Shown: positions 1 through 8,522 of the stretch, one piece after another
Layout of the letters: every line of letters begins with the position of its first letter
How positions within the stretch are numbered: the stretch's first letter is position 1
Source of the DNA: [Clostridium] citroniae WAL-17108
GTDB taxonomy: Bacteria; Bacillota; Clostridia; Lachnospirales; Lachnospiraceae
Assembly (NCBI RefSeq): GCF_000233455.1
Contig: NZ_JH376425.1
Coordinates: forward strand, 1-64,000
Reading direction: 5' to 3'
Length of the DNA stretch: 64,000 nt
Program-made: the position numbers and the translations under genes
Notes under the pieces: model-generated
What the model saw: only the letters and a program-made list of their open reading frames with translations
Told to the model about the DNA's origin: nothing
Databases searched by the model: none

Positions 1-31
1 AAACATCAATACCTACTGCGTTCATGCTCAT
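1..31 (-). CDS. IS110-family transposase, N-terminus only (runs off the window)
   Basis: On the minus strand an AAAGGAGTGA ribosome site is followed by ATG AGC ATG and then the codons for NAVGIDV. N-A/K-V-G-I-D-V-S is the usual start of IS110-family (DEDD) transposases, in which the D of GID is the first acidic residue of the RuvC-like catalytic domain. Only about ten codons lie inside the window, so the family call rests on this short motif and on the typical start context. A second possible start is the ATG at 25. An actin-like ATPase or sugar kinase could also begin with VGIDV, but these usually continue with GGT or GTT, which cannot be seen here. Confidence 0.6.
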   Translation of the reverse strand, partial: MSMNAVGIDV

Positions 32-240
32 AAAAATGTCACTCCTTTATCTTAGGTAGCAATTGGTCAATACCAGTTTTACTCATTGCCCATTCAATCT
101 ACTGTGGTGTGACACGAACGCATTCCAAAGGACGGCTCAACCTGCATAAAACGAATGCTGCGAATGAAGAGCTGGTTAGCAGACTTATTTACGGGCGCAA
201 AGCCCAAGGAGGAATCCGCTATACCGATTGCTCTTACATT
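1..240 (-). mobile_element. Probable left end of an IS110-like element, including its non-coding segment
   Basis: Between the transposase start at 31 and the arabinoside operon there are about 295 bases without a convincing gene. IS110-family elements carry a long non-coding end next to the transposase start. In the IS621 type this end encodes the bridge RNA that guides target choice. Read on the minus strand the segment has short hairpins, for example GGGC/GCCC around 195-207. I cannot see the element boundary, since IS110 ends have no useful inverted repeats, so the right limit of 240 is a guess. Confidence 0.35.
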
Positions 241-326
241 CTAACAGCTTAAGCAACAAGATGGATAATTCCTTACTGGATGTAAGGGATATTAACCATA
301 AATATATTGTAGTAGGAGGTATTTCT

Positions 327-1694
327 ATGAAAAAATTATTGGCACCGGCTCTGGCACTGACAATGGCCTTATCGCTGACAGCGTGCGGCGGGGGCTCCTC
401 TGAGACGGCAGGGGGAGGAAATTCAGGGGGAACACAGGCGGCGCAGACAGCACAGACAGAGGCTGCGGGAGGCCAGACCGGCTCTGGAGAGGGCAATGTA
501 GTGACTGTCTGGACATCCAATGAGCTGCACAACCAGATGTTTGAATTCGGGGAAAAGGTTTACAATGAAAAGCATGGGGATAACCCGGTGGAATTGAAGA
601 TAGAGGTCTATCCCAATGCGGAAATGGCTAATAAGCTGCTGATCGCCCTGCAGTCCGGTGTGGGCGCTCCCGATATAGCGGATATTAATATTAACTATTT
701 TTCCAATTTCTTAAAAGGGGATATCCAGCTGGTTCCGCTGAATGATATTGTGGAAAAAGAACTTTCCAGCTGTGTCCAGTCCAGATTCGATCTCTATAAG
801 AAGGACAGCAGCTACTATGGGATCCCCACCCATGTAGGGGCTTCAGTAGTCTATTACAATATGGAGATCCTTGAAAAAGCAGGATTTACCATTGAGGATG
901 TGGATGCCATTGAGACATGGGACCAGTACAAGGAGATGGGCTTACAGGTATTTGAAAAGACAGGTATACCCATGACCATATATGAAGTATCCAACCAGCG
1001 TCCCTTCTGGCCTATGATCGTACAGCGCGGCGGGGATTACCTGAACCCTGACGGAACCGTTGCAATGGACAGCGATTCCAACATACAGGTTCTTGAGTGG
1101 ATGAAGGATTTCTGGGATACAGGGGCAGTGGTAGCTGCACCGGGCGGTTCCACGTCCGTGGAGGAATTCTGGACATGGATGAATCAGGGCGGCTGCGCAT
1201 CCCTGACCATGCCGTCCTGGTTCATGTCACGCTTTACAAACTATATGCCTGATCTGAAAGGAAAGATCGCGATCCGTCCTATGCCTGTGTTTGAGGAGGG
1301 ACAGCCTAGAACGGTTGGTATTGGGGGAACCGGTACGGCCATTACCACCCAGTGCAAGAACGTGGAACTGGCAAAGGAAGTGCTGTATGAGTCAAAGCTT
1401 ACATATGAAGCAAATGTAAATATTTGGGAGTGCCTCCAGTTTGACCCGGTAAGGACTGATGTGTGGACGGATGAAAGGCTGACAGCCCCCATGGAGTATT
1501 TTTATAATGAGTCCTTCTTTGAGATCATGGGCGCATACGTGGACGGCTGCCCGTCACCGGTCAATGCAGAACTTTCCGTTGCGGCGCAGGATCTTGTGAA
1601 CAACACGGTCATGTACAGCGTGTTTGTGGATGGCTCCCAGAGCCCGGCAGAGGCGTTAAAAGCAGCAGCTGAAGAATTGAGGGCGCAGCAGTAG
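327..1694 (+). CDS. Sugar ABC transporter substrate-binding lipoprotein
   Basis: Extracellular solute-binding protein of the MalE/UgpB type (SBP family 1), 455 residues from the chosen start. It begins MKKLLAPALALTMALSLTAC: a lipoprotein signal with the lipobox LTAC, followed by a Gly/Ser/Ala/Thr-rich linker of about 45 residues before the folded domain at about VVTVWTSNE. The ATG at 327 has AGTAGGAGGT just upstream. The open frame reaches back to 228 but without a ribosome site. It is the first gene of an operon with two permeases and an arabinofuranosidase, so arabinose-containing oligosaccharides are the likely ligand (inference). No ATPase is encoded here, and a shared MsmK/UgpC-type ATPase is presumably used. 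Confidence 0.92.
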   Translation: MKKLLAPALALTMALSLTACGGGSSETAGGGNSGGTQAAQTAQTEAAGGQTGSGEGNVVTVWTSNELHNQMFEFGEKVYNEKHGDNPVELKIEVYPNAEMANKLLIALQSGVGAPDIADININYFSNFLKGDIQLVPLNDIVEKELSSCVQSRFDLYKKDSSYYGIPTHVGASVVYYNMEILEKAGFTIEDVDAIETWDQYKEMGLQVFEKTGIPMTIYEVSNQRPFWPMIVQRGGDYLNPDGTVAMDSDSNIQVLEWMKDFWDTGAVVAAPGGSTSVEEFWTWMNQGGCASLTMPSWFMSRFTNYMPDLKGKIAIRPMPVFEEGQPRTVGIGGTGTAITTQCKNVELAKEVLYESKLTYEANVNIWECLQFDPVRTDVWTDERLTAPMEYFYNESFFEIMGAYVDGCPSPVNAELSVAAQDLVNNTVMYSVFVDGSQSPAEALKAAAEELRAQQ

Positions 1695-1762
1695 ATGTCC
1701 TCTGGCTGCCGCGTCCGGTCAGAACCGCCGCGGCAGCCTTGGCATGAGGAGGTAAGGCATTT

Positions 1763-2677
1763 ATGAATCAGAACAAGGAGATAAGGGGTTTTCGTAAGAT
1801 CTTATACAGTAAAAAGGCAGCGCCGTACCTGTTTTGCCTGCCGTTTATCATATCGTTTTTAATCTTTTTCCTCTATCCCACCATTAATACGGTGCTTATG
1901 AGTTTCCAGAAGATAGAGGGATTTAACAATGTGAAATGGATCGGCCTTAACAATTACAAGCGTCTGTTTAATATCCACTTTTACAATGCGCTGAAATCCA
2001 GCACCATCTACATGGTATGTATGGTCAGCATCATGCTGATCCTTCCCATCACAATTGCCACATTTTTAAACTCGAAAATACTGAAGTTCAAAAACTTCTT
2101 CAGGTCAGCCATATTTGTGCCAACCCTTACATCCGTTATTGTGGCAGGTATTGCCTTCAGGCTGATGTTCGGGGAAACGGAAGCCGGTTTGTTCAACTCC
2201 ATTATCTTAAAGCTGGGCGGGGAGATTGTAGCATGGAAAACAGGATATGTGACCGGAATGATCATGATGGTCACGCTGGCAGCCTGGCGTGAACTGGGCA
2301 TCAATATGGTGTACTGCCTGTCCGCGCTCCAGAGTATTCCCGAGGAGCTTTACGAGGCAGCGGACATAGACGGAGCCAATGCGGTCCAGAAGTTTGTGTT
2401 CGTAACCATACCCCAGGTCAAACCCATCATTATCTATATCCTGACATTGACCATTCTCAATGGGTACAGAATGTTTACAGAAGGGTATGTGTACTGGAAT
2501 GAAACCAACCCGGGGGATATCGGCCTGACCATTGTCCGCTACATTTACCAGCAGGCGTTCCAGAGAAATGATTTCGGCATGGGTTCCGCCATCGGCGTGG
2601 TGCTGCTGGCAATCGTACTCACCGTCAACATGTTCCAGCTGAACTTCTTTGGTCTGTTTAAAAAGGAGGATGCATAA
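1763..2677 (+). CDS. Sugar ABC transporter permease, MalF/UgpA type
   Basis: Integral membrane permease of 304 residues with about six membrane segments. The first is near residues 17-38 (YLFCLPFIISFLIFFLYP). The EAA loop that contacts the ATPase is visible as EELYEAADIDGANAVQKF near residues 195-212, in the form typical of carbohydrate uptake family CUT1. An AGGAGGTAAGG ribosome site precedes the ATG. It starts 68 bases after the lipoprotein gene, and its stop TAA shares one base with the ATG of the next permease (TAATG), so the two are translationally coupled and form a heterodimeric channel. Confidence 0.93.
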   Translation: MNQNKEIRGFRKILYSKKAAPYLFCLPFIISFLIFFLYPTINTVLMSFQKIEGFNNVKWIGLNNYKRLFNIHFYNALKSSTIYMVCMVSIMLILPITIATFLNSKILKFKNFFRSAIFVPTLTSVIVAGIAFRLMFGETEAGLFNSIILKLGGEIVAWKTGYVTGMIMMVTLAAWRELGINMVYCLSALQSIPEELYEAADIDGANAVQKFVFVTIPQVKPIIIYILTLTILNGYRMFTEGYVYWNETNPGDIGLTIVRYIYQQAFQRNDFGMGSAIGVVLLAIVLTVNMFQLNFFGLFKKEDA

Positions 2678-3516
2678 TGAAAGCGCGCAGAAGAATGATG
2701 TCCGTACTGGTTTTCATCCTGTTTATGCTGGTGTCCCTGATCATGCTGTTTCCGGTCTATTACCTGGTCATAGGATCACTTCAGGACGGGCAGGAGATAT
2801 TCCGGGCAGGTATGAAGTTCTTCCTGAACCCGGGAGACATGAAATGGTCCAATTATCCCAACCTGTTCACATATAATAACGGGATCTATACAAGATGGTT
2901 TACCAACAGTGTCCTATATGCAGTGGCTTTTACCGTATGCGCGCTGTCTCTGTCCTCCTTTGTGGGATATGGGCTTGGAGCATATAACTTTAAGGGCAGG
3001 AACATGATCTTTGTGCTGGTCCTGGCCGTAATGATGATCCCCCTGGAGATCCTCATGCTTCCTCTTTACAAGCTGATCGTTAAGATTAAGCTGATCAATA
3101 CGGTGGGAGGAATTATCTTCCCCTTTATGGTCGCCCCTGTGGCCATCTTCTTTTTCCGTCAGTTTGTATCCGGCATTTCACAGGAGTTTATGGAGTCGGC
3201 CAGGATTGACGGGTGTACGGAATTTGGGATCTTTTTCCGGATCGTGGTGCCGCTGATGAAGCCGGCTTTTGGGGCCATGACCATACTCCTTGCCATGCAG
3301 AACTGGAATGGTTTTGTTTGGCCCCTGATCGTGCTGAGGGACAGCGGCAAATTTACATTGACCATAGGAATTGCATCGCTGATCAATCCCTACAGTGCAA
3401 ATTATGATGTGATGATAGCGGGCTCTGTTGTTGCAATCCTGCCCATCTTGATCCTGTTCTTATTTAACCAGAGATTCTTCATTGCCGGTCTTACGAGCGG
3501 CGGTGTTAAAGGATGA
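2677..3516 (+). CDS. Sugar ABC transporter permease, MalG/UgpE type
   Basis: Second permease of the importer, 279 residues with six predicted membrane segments starting at about residues 7-29. The EAA loop appears as EFMESARIDGCTEFGIFFRI near residues 170-189. The C-terminus FFIAGLTSGGVKG is the typical ending of CUT1 MalG-type permeases. It overlaps the preceding permease by one base and is followed after 41 bases by the arabinofuranosidase gene, which has its own AGGAGG site. Role: translocation of the sugar delivered by the lipoprotein at 327. Confidence 0.93.
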   Translation: MKARRRMMSVLVFILFMLVSLIMLFPVYYLVIGSLQDGQEIFRAGMKFFLNPGDMKWSNYPNLFTYNNGIYTRWFTNSVLYAVAFTVCALSLSSFVGYGLGAYNFKGRNMIFVLVLAVMMIPLEILMLPLYKLIVKIKLINTVGGIIFPFMVAPVAIFFFRQFVSGISQEFMESARIDGCTEFGIFFRIVVPLMKPAFGAMTILLAMQNWNGFVWPLIVLRDSGKFTLTIGIASLINPYSANYDVMIAGSVVAILPILILFLFNQRFFIAGLTSGGVKG

Positions 3517-3557
3517 TACAAATATTATTTACTAATCTTATTTAGGAGGACTGCAGT

Positions 3558-5096
3558 ATGGCAAACCAGATCATTGTCAATGCAAAAGCAGAAAAGTCAA
3601 CGATCAACAGAATGATTTACGGACATTTCGCAGAACATCTTGGAAGATGTATATATGACGGCTTCTATGTTGGGGAGGATTCCAGGATCCCCAATGTAAG
3701 AGGCATGCGGACCGATATCATTGAAGCGCTTAAGAAAATTAAGATCCCGTGCCTGCGCTGGCCGGGAGGATGTTTTGCGGATGAGTACCACTGGCGTGAC
3801 GGCATTGGACCCAAGGAGTCCAGGCCATCCATGGTAAATACTCACTGGGGCGGTGTGGTGGAGAACAACCATTTTGGCACTCATGAGTTTTTTGACCTGT
3901 GTGAAATGCTGGACACGGAACCTTATATCTGCGGCAATGTGGGAAGCGGTACCGTGCAGGAGATGTCGGAGTGGATCGAATATATGACCTTTGACGGACA
4001 GTCCCCCATGGCGGACTTAAGAAAAAAGAACGGACGGGAGAAGCCGTGGAGATTAAAATACTTTGGCATAGGCAATGAAAACTGGGGCTGCGGAGGCCGC
4101 ATGAGGGCAGAGTACTATGCGGACGAAGTGACCCGTTATAACCTGTATGCCAGGGATTACGGCGATAATAAGCTCTACCGCATAGGAGCCGGGCCCAGGG
4201 GCGCAAATTATAAATGGACGGAGGTCATGATGCGGGACGCTTCCATGTTCTTAGATGCGATTGCCCTCCATTATTATACAAGGGTGGGTGATAAGGTGAT
4301 CATCGAATACCTTCCCGATGGAAATGAGCGTTATTTGAGGGATAATTCCAAGTCCCGGAAATCAGCCACTGATTTTGACGAGGACCAGTGGTTTGGCGTT
4401 ATGAAAGCAGCTGCATTTACGGATGAACTGGTTTCAAAACACATTGCCATTATGGACCAGTATGATCCTGAAAAAAAGGTTGCGCTGATCGTAGATGAGT
4501 GGGGAACCTGGTTTGACAATGAACCAGGAACCAATCCGGGATTTTTATACCAGCAAAACACCCTTCGTGACGCGGTATCGGCCGGAATCAGCCTGAATAT
4601 CTTTAATAACCATGCGGACCGCATCCACATGACTAATATTGCCCAGACCATCAATGTGCTCCAGGCCATGGTCCTTACAGAAGGGGAGAAGATGATCCTC
4701 ACCCCCACCTACCATATATATGATATGTACAAGGTGCACCAGGATGCAAAGCTTCTGGATTTCGCAGTGCTTTCAGATGACTATGAGTGCGGCACGGAAA
4801 ATCTGAAGCAGATCAATGCCTCTGTTTCCAAGGATTCACTGGGCAACATCAATGCCACCCTGGTCAACCTGGATCCAAACCAGATGGCGGAGGTGACATG
4901 CCATATCGCGGACTTTGGAATGATCTCAAAGGTGAACGGAACCGTCCTCACATCAGGGGCCATGAACACCATGAATACCTTTGAACATCCGGACCAGATC
5001 CAGCCGGAGGAGTTTGAGGACTTTGTCATTGAGGGAAATACCATACACATTAAAATGCCTTCAAAGTCCGTTGTCCTGCTCACTGTAAAACGTTAG
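3558..5096 (+). CDS. abfA: Alpha-L-arabinofuranosidase, glycoside hydrolase family 51
   Basis: A 512-residue protein of normal GH51 length, without a signal peptide, so it acts in the cytoplasm on imported arabino-oligosaccharides and releases L-arabinose by retaining hydrolysis. The early GH51 motif [19 protein letters not shown] is near residues 21-39 and [19 protein letters not shown] near 67-85. The acid/base is E174 in [11 protein letters not shown] and the nucleophile is E314 in IVDEWGTW. The C-terminal part (about 380-512) is the beta-sandwich seen in the family. It is last in the transporter operon. The sequence does not show whether arabinan, arabinoxylan or another arabinoside is the natural substrate. 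Confidence 0.95.
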   Translation: MANQIIVNAKAEKSTINRMIYGHFAEHLGRCIYDGFYVGEDSRIPNVRGMRTDIIEALKKIKIPCLRWPGGCFADEYHWRDGIGPKESRPSMVNTHWGGVVENNHFGTHEFFDLCEMLDTEPYICGNVGSGTVQEMSEWIEYMTFDGQSPMADLRKKNGREKPWRLKYFGIGNENWGCGGRMRAEYYADEVTRYNLYARDYGDNKLYRIGAGPRGANYKWTEVMMRDASMFLDAIALHYYTRVGDKVIIEYLPDGNERYLRDNSKSRKSATDFDEDQWFGVMKAAAFTDELVSKHIAIMDQYDPEKKVALIVDEWGTWFDNEPGTNPGFLYQQNTLRDAVSAGISLNIFNNHADRIHMTNIAQTINVLQAMVLTEGEKMILTPTYHIYDMYKVHQDAKLLDFAVLSDDYECGTENLKQINASVSKDSLGNINATLVNLDPNQMAEVTCHIADFGMISKVNGTVLTSGAMNTMNTFEHPDQIQPEEFEDFVIEGNTIHIKMPSKSVVLLTVKR

Positions 5097-5118
5097 TCTA
5101 AAGAGGGGACAGGTTGAG

Positions 5119-5379
5119 ATGGCAATAACCGGGGAAGTCTGTATTCCGTGCCTGCAGACAGGATTGTCCGACAGGGACTATGAACAGATCCTTAAGGATT
5201 ATCTGGAATATATGGATGAGGATATAAAGACTCCTGACCATATCTATCAGGAAAGGCTGTCTGCTTGCAGCCAGTGCGGATTCCTGAGAAACGGAATGTG
5301 CAGGCTCTGCGGCTGTTTTGTGGCGCTGAGAGCAGCCAAAATACACAACCACTGTGCAGATACACCTGTGAAATGGTAA
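5119..5379 (+). CDS. Small cysteine-rich protein, DUF6171-like
   Basis: An 86-residue protein with eight cysteines in zinc-ribbon-like spacing: C8/C11 (CIPC), C50/C53 (CSQC), C61, C64, C66 (CRLCGC) and C79 next to H76/H78. The middle (about 17-46) is a charged helix. It resembles the DUF6171 family of small Lachnospiraceae proteins, whose function is not known to me. Binding of zinc or an iron-sulfur cluster is likely from the cysteine pattern, but this is inference. It starts 22 bases after the arabinofuranosidase stop, with GAGGGGACAGG upstream, so it is probably read from the same transcript, which ends at the terminator near 5452-5509. Confidence 0.75.
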   Translation: MAITGEVCIPCLQTGLSDRDYEQILKDYLEYMDEDIKTPDHIYQERLSACSQCGFLRNGMCRLCGCFVALRAAKIHNHCADTPVKW

Positions 5380-5451
5380 GGAAGGAATACAGAAACAGAT
5401 CAGGAATACCCTGTCGGCATGACAACGATGATGGTTGTTATGCCGGCAAAA

Positions 5452-5509
5452 AACTCTCCAAGCCAAGGCGCCGGACGATACCGGACCCAGGCGGTTGGAG
5501 AGTTTTTTT
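5452..5509. terminator. Bidirectional rho-independent terminator
   Basis: The stem AACTCTCCA (5452-5460) pairs with TGGAGAGTT (5496-5504). It is followed by a T-run on the plus strand and preceded by an A-run that acts as a T-run on the minus strand. It ends the arabinoside operon and also the convergent minus-strand gene that stops at 5523. A second inverted repeat (CGGCATGACAAC with GTTGTTATGCCG) lies at about 5415-5445. Confidence 0.85.
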
Positions 5510-5522
5510 ATAAAGCTCATTG

Positions 5523-7385
5523 TCAAATCGTTATGAGGTGATACTTTACCTGATTGGCGGTTAAAAGCTGCGCTTCCCTTTGATGGCATGTAAATATGAT
5601 GATCTGGCTGTCATATGCCTTTACCAGCCACTTAAGGGCGGTTCTTAACCGGTCGTCATCATAGAGCACAAAGCTGTCATCAAATATCAGGGGCATGGTG
5701 TCCCGTCCGTTCTGGACCAGTTTGGCAGCTGCCAGACGCACGGCCAGATAGATCTGGTCCATGGTGCCGCTGCTCACCTGCTCAATGGGGACCAGTTTGC
5801 CGGGCGTGTTCATGAACACATCCAGGTTCTCATCAATGCTCATGCTGCGGTAGATACCCCCTGTAATCCCGGATATCAGGTCGGAGGCCGTTTTGTTCAA
5901 GTATAGTCCAAAGGAATCACGGATGGAGGTGGACAGGGCGGTCATGGTATCCTGGGCCAGGTCGATGGCGTTCAGTTCCTCCTGGACGCGCTCATTCTCT
6001 GCCAGTACATGTTTCAGGGCCTCGGCCCTTGTCTTGCAGTCGGCCAGATGCTCCAGCTTCTTTTCCAGCTCCCACTGGATCCGCTGCTGTTTTTCAATCT
6101 CCTCCGAGAACACATCCTCCTTTGACTGCAGCTGCCCGATCTCCGCAGTGAGCTGTTCCAGCGTCTGCTCAGACTGCTCCACCGCCTTGCTGAGGCGGAG
6201 AAACTCTGCCATCTTGCCCTCCAGGGCATTCATTGCTTCCGGAGAAATGGATGAGTCCCCCAAATGACGGGCAAATATTTCCTGCAGCAGGCGTGTGTTG
6301 GTGTCCAGTTCTTTCTTAAACCGGCTGTTTTTGTTCAGCTGCACAATGGCTATGATCAGGGCAGCCAGGGCGATACCGCCTGCGATCCCCGCCGCCGCAG
6401 TCATGTGCAGGGGAACCTGTATCAGGGTGCGCACTGCCTGGGGCGCTGCCAGGCAGGCGGCTGAGATCCCGGAACATACCAGTGTAATAAGGAACATGAA
6501 CACTGCGCACACGGTCCTGGATTTCTTGCTGCAGGCCGCTCTGGCGCGGTCAAATTCGCCATACAGTTTTTTTGTATCATCAATATAGACCTGGACGGAA
6601 GCCTGGTCCGTGAACTGGCTGTTAAGGAGGATCTGGCGGCCCTTGGCAGCCTTTTCCAATAACCCTTCCTTTTCCCTCTGAAGGTTGTCCAACTGCTTTC
6701 TTACCTCGGTTTTCTTGGTGCGGCAGGCAATAAGCTGGTTGGCATATTCAGGTGCGGATATCTCCTGCTCCACCTTGCGGATCTCACCCAGAAGGCCGGT
6801 GTAGGTGCGCGCAGCCTCGGGTACAAGCTGGTTCTCCAGTTCCTTTCGCTGGGCCTTTAAGTAGGCAGTGGCCTTTGTTATGTTCAGGGCAATGCTGCCC
6901 GAGGTGTTAAGGTTGGCAATATAATTTCTGAGCTCGGACACCATGCCGCCCTCTGTGGCACATTTTAGCTGTCCGATGCTGATGGTGTTGTCATAGGCTG
7001 TCTCAGACAGGCCGCAGCGCAGCTGGTCCAGCAGGGCCTTGGTGGGCTCCACCTCCCTGCCCAGGGTCTCATTGACAATGGTAAGCTCCCTGCTGCGCTT
7101 ATGGAACCTACGCTGGATGCGGTACACCTGTCCTTCGCTTTCCAGGCGCAGCCATCCCTCGTAGGTACCGCTTCCCTGCCAGGGCTCATATCTGCTGTAG
7201 GTGTCGTTTCGTGCGGCGCGCCCCCGCTGGCGCTCCAGGCCAAACAGCATACCCTTGATAAATGTGTGCAGGGTGGATTTACCGGCCTCGTTTTTGCCAT
7301 ACACCACATTCATTCCATCCTGAAAGGAGATGTCCTGGTCGTGGAGTTTGCCAAAGCCGTCAATATGCAGACTCAGTATCTTCAT
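5523..7385 (-). CDS. YhaN/SbcC-like ATPase with coiled coil and membrane segments
   Basis: About 620 residues from the start at 7385 (ATG after AAAGGAGCTGAACCC). The longer frame to 7424 lacks a ribosome site and would overlap the upstream gene. Walker A is GKNEAGKST near residues 30-38, and Walker B is PLIFDDSFVLYDD near the C-terminus, preceded by the signature VSSGTMDQIYLAVRLA. These are the marks of SMC/Rad50/SbcC-type ATPases. Long coiled-coil stretches lie on both sides of two hydrophobic segments (about residues 290-350), an arrangement known from Bacillus YhaN. It lies 4 bases after a YhaO/SbcD-like nuclease gene, so the two probably form an SbcCD-like complex acting on DNA ends. It is shorter than YhaN (about 960 residues). 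Confidence 0.85.
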   Translation of the reverse strand: MKILSLHIDGFGKLHDQDISFQDGMNVVYGKNEAGKSTLHTFIKGMLFGLERQRGRAARNDTYSRYEPWQGSGTYEGWLRLESEGQVYRIQRRFHKRSRELTIVNETLGREVEPTKALLDQLRCGLSETAYDNTISIGQLKCATEGGMVSELRNYIANLNTSGSIALNITKATAYLKAQRKELENQLVPEAARTYTGLLGEIRKVEQEISAPEYANQLIACRTKKTEVRKQLDNLQREKEGLLEKAAKGRQILLNSQFTDQASVQVYIDDTKKLYGEFDRARAACSKKSRTVCAVFMFLITLVCSGISAACLAAPQAVRTLIQVPLHMTAAAGIAGGIALAALIIAIVQLNKNSRFKKELDTNTRLLQEIFARHLGDSSISPEAMNALEGKMAEFLRLSKAVEQSEQTLEQLTAEIGQLQSKEDVFSEEIEKQQRIQWELEKKLEHLADCKTRAEALKHVLAENERVQEELNAIDLAQDTMTALSTSIRDSFGLYLNKTASDLISGITGGIYRSMSIDENLDVFMNTPGKLVPIEQVSSGTMDQIYLAVRLAAAKLVQNGRDTMPLIFDDSFVLYDDDRLRTALKWLVKAYDSQIIIFTCHQREAQLLTANQVKYHLITI

Positions 7386-7389
7386 GGGT

Positions 7390-8460
7390 TCAGCTCCTTT
7401 CATCCGTGGTGCGAAGCAGTGCATTGACCCCGTAGTACAGCGCCTTTTTCTCCACCGGGCTCATGTCGTCTTTTTGAAGTGCCTGGATATAGAACCCGAT
7501 CATATCGCTGGAATGTTCAGCAAACAGGGCTGAAAAATCATATTGAGGTTCTGAGTCATCGATGATCTCAGCAATTCTGAAACGTGAGGATAGCTGCTCC
7601 AGATCAAATTCAATCTCAGGGTCCCTCATGCCTTTTAGACGGAAGCGGTAGATATTCTGTTCCCCGCGGTTTTGGATTTCCCTGGCAATCCGGTCGGACA
7701 GTTCGCCGTTAGTGGTGTCCTTGGACACATTCACTGCCAGGGGAACATACTGGAGACTGGAAGCCGGAACAAACTTAAGGCTGAGAAGCTTTCTGGTAAC
7801 AGGATGGATCTCGCCCATATAGTAGCCGTGAGGGCCTGTCTCAGTGAGGTCCAAAGGTTCCGGGGAGCCGCAGTATGCCATTTTTCCCTCCACCACGATA
7901 TGGGGCTTGTGGATATGCCCAAGGGCTATGTAGGAAAATGGGGACAGTTCCAGGCTGTTAAAACTGATGGGAAGGTGGGCCGGGTCACCGCCATGGGCCA
8001 TGAGGATCTGGATCCTGCTGTTTAGGGGAACCTGGATGTCGTCCAGAAGCGGTTCCTTAATCTCAGCCCGGTGATAGCTGAAGCCGTGTACCTCTGTGTT
8101 AATATCTTCAAAGTAGACAGAGGTCAGGTTCTCATCCATGAGGAATGTCACATTGGGACTCCAGGTAAAACTTAAAAGGGCGGAATTATCTCTTATACGG
8201 TCGTGATTGCCTGCTATGATAATGATCTTAACGGAAGGTGCTGTGGAAAAAAGATAATTGACCTCCTTTAAATCTTTCATCAGCGGCTGCCTGTGAAACA
8301 AGTCGCCGCTGATGAATAAGCAGTCCACATCCATCTCTTTTGCATTTTCAATGATTGTCCTGAAGGTATCTTTGATCGCCAGGGCCCGTTCCTTGCCCCA
8401 GGGTTTATTGGCATCCGGGCACATGCCCCAGTGGATATCCCCAGTGTGGATGAATTTCAT
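7390..8460 (-). CDS. YhaO/SbcD-like metallophosphoesterase (DNA repair exonuclease)
   Basis: 356 residues with all calcineurin-type phosphoesterase motifs in order: GDIHWG (D8, H10), FISGDLFHRQP, IIAGNHDRIRD, LMAHGGD and ALGHIHKP. These bind two metal ions, usually manganese, and hydrolyse DNA ends in the Mre11/SbcD family. The C-terminal third, from about residue 215, is the capping domain. The start follows TAGGAGGCAGAC. It is directly upstream of the YhaN-like ATPase on the same strand, with a 4-base gap, which supports a nuclease-ATPase pair. The sequence alone does not decide between a recombination-repair role and a role in surface or phage defence. Confidence 0.9.
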   Translation of the reverse strand: MKFIHTGDIHWGMCPDANKPWGKERALAIKDTFRTIIENAKEMDVDCLFISGDLFHRQPLMKDLKEVNYLFSTAPSVKIIIIAGNHDRIRDNSALLSFTWSPNVTFLMDENLTSVYFEDINTEVHGFSYHRAEIKEPLLDDIQVPLNSRIQILMAHGGDPAHLPISFNSLELSPFSYIALGHIHKPHIVVEGKMAYCGSPEPLDLTETGPHGYYMGEIHPVTRKLLSLKFVPASSLQYVPLAVNVSKDTTNGELSDRIAREIQNRGEQNIYRFRLKGMRDPEIEFDLEQLSSRFRIAEIIDDSEPQYDFSALFAEHSSDMIGFYIQALQKDDMSPVEKKALYYGVNALLRTTDERS

Positions 8461-8482
8461 GTCTGCCTCCTAAATTAATTGT

Positions 8483-8518
8483 GTGTACTCCCGGAGTCTG
8501 GAGATTCCGAGAGTACAC
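8483..8518 (-). terminator. Strong hairpin after asnS, with a poor T-run
   Basis: GTGTACTC (8483-8490) pairs perfectly with GAGTACAC (8511-8518), and an inner CGGA/TCCG stem extends it. On the minus strand it follows the asnS stop and precedes the nuclease gene. The downstream bases are ACAATTAATTT, not a clean T-run, so it may end transcription only in part or act as an RNA processing or stability element. Confidence 0.5.
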
Positions 8519-8522
8519 TTGT

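Noticed and set aside
5412-5446. Second plus-strand terminator after the DUF6171 gene
   Set aside because: The hairpin is good but is followed by A residues, not T residues, on the plus strand, and has T residues only before it on the minus strand.
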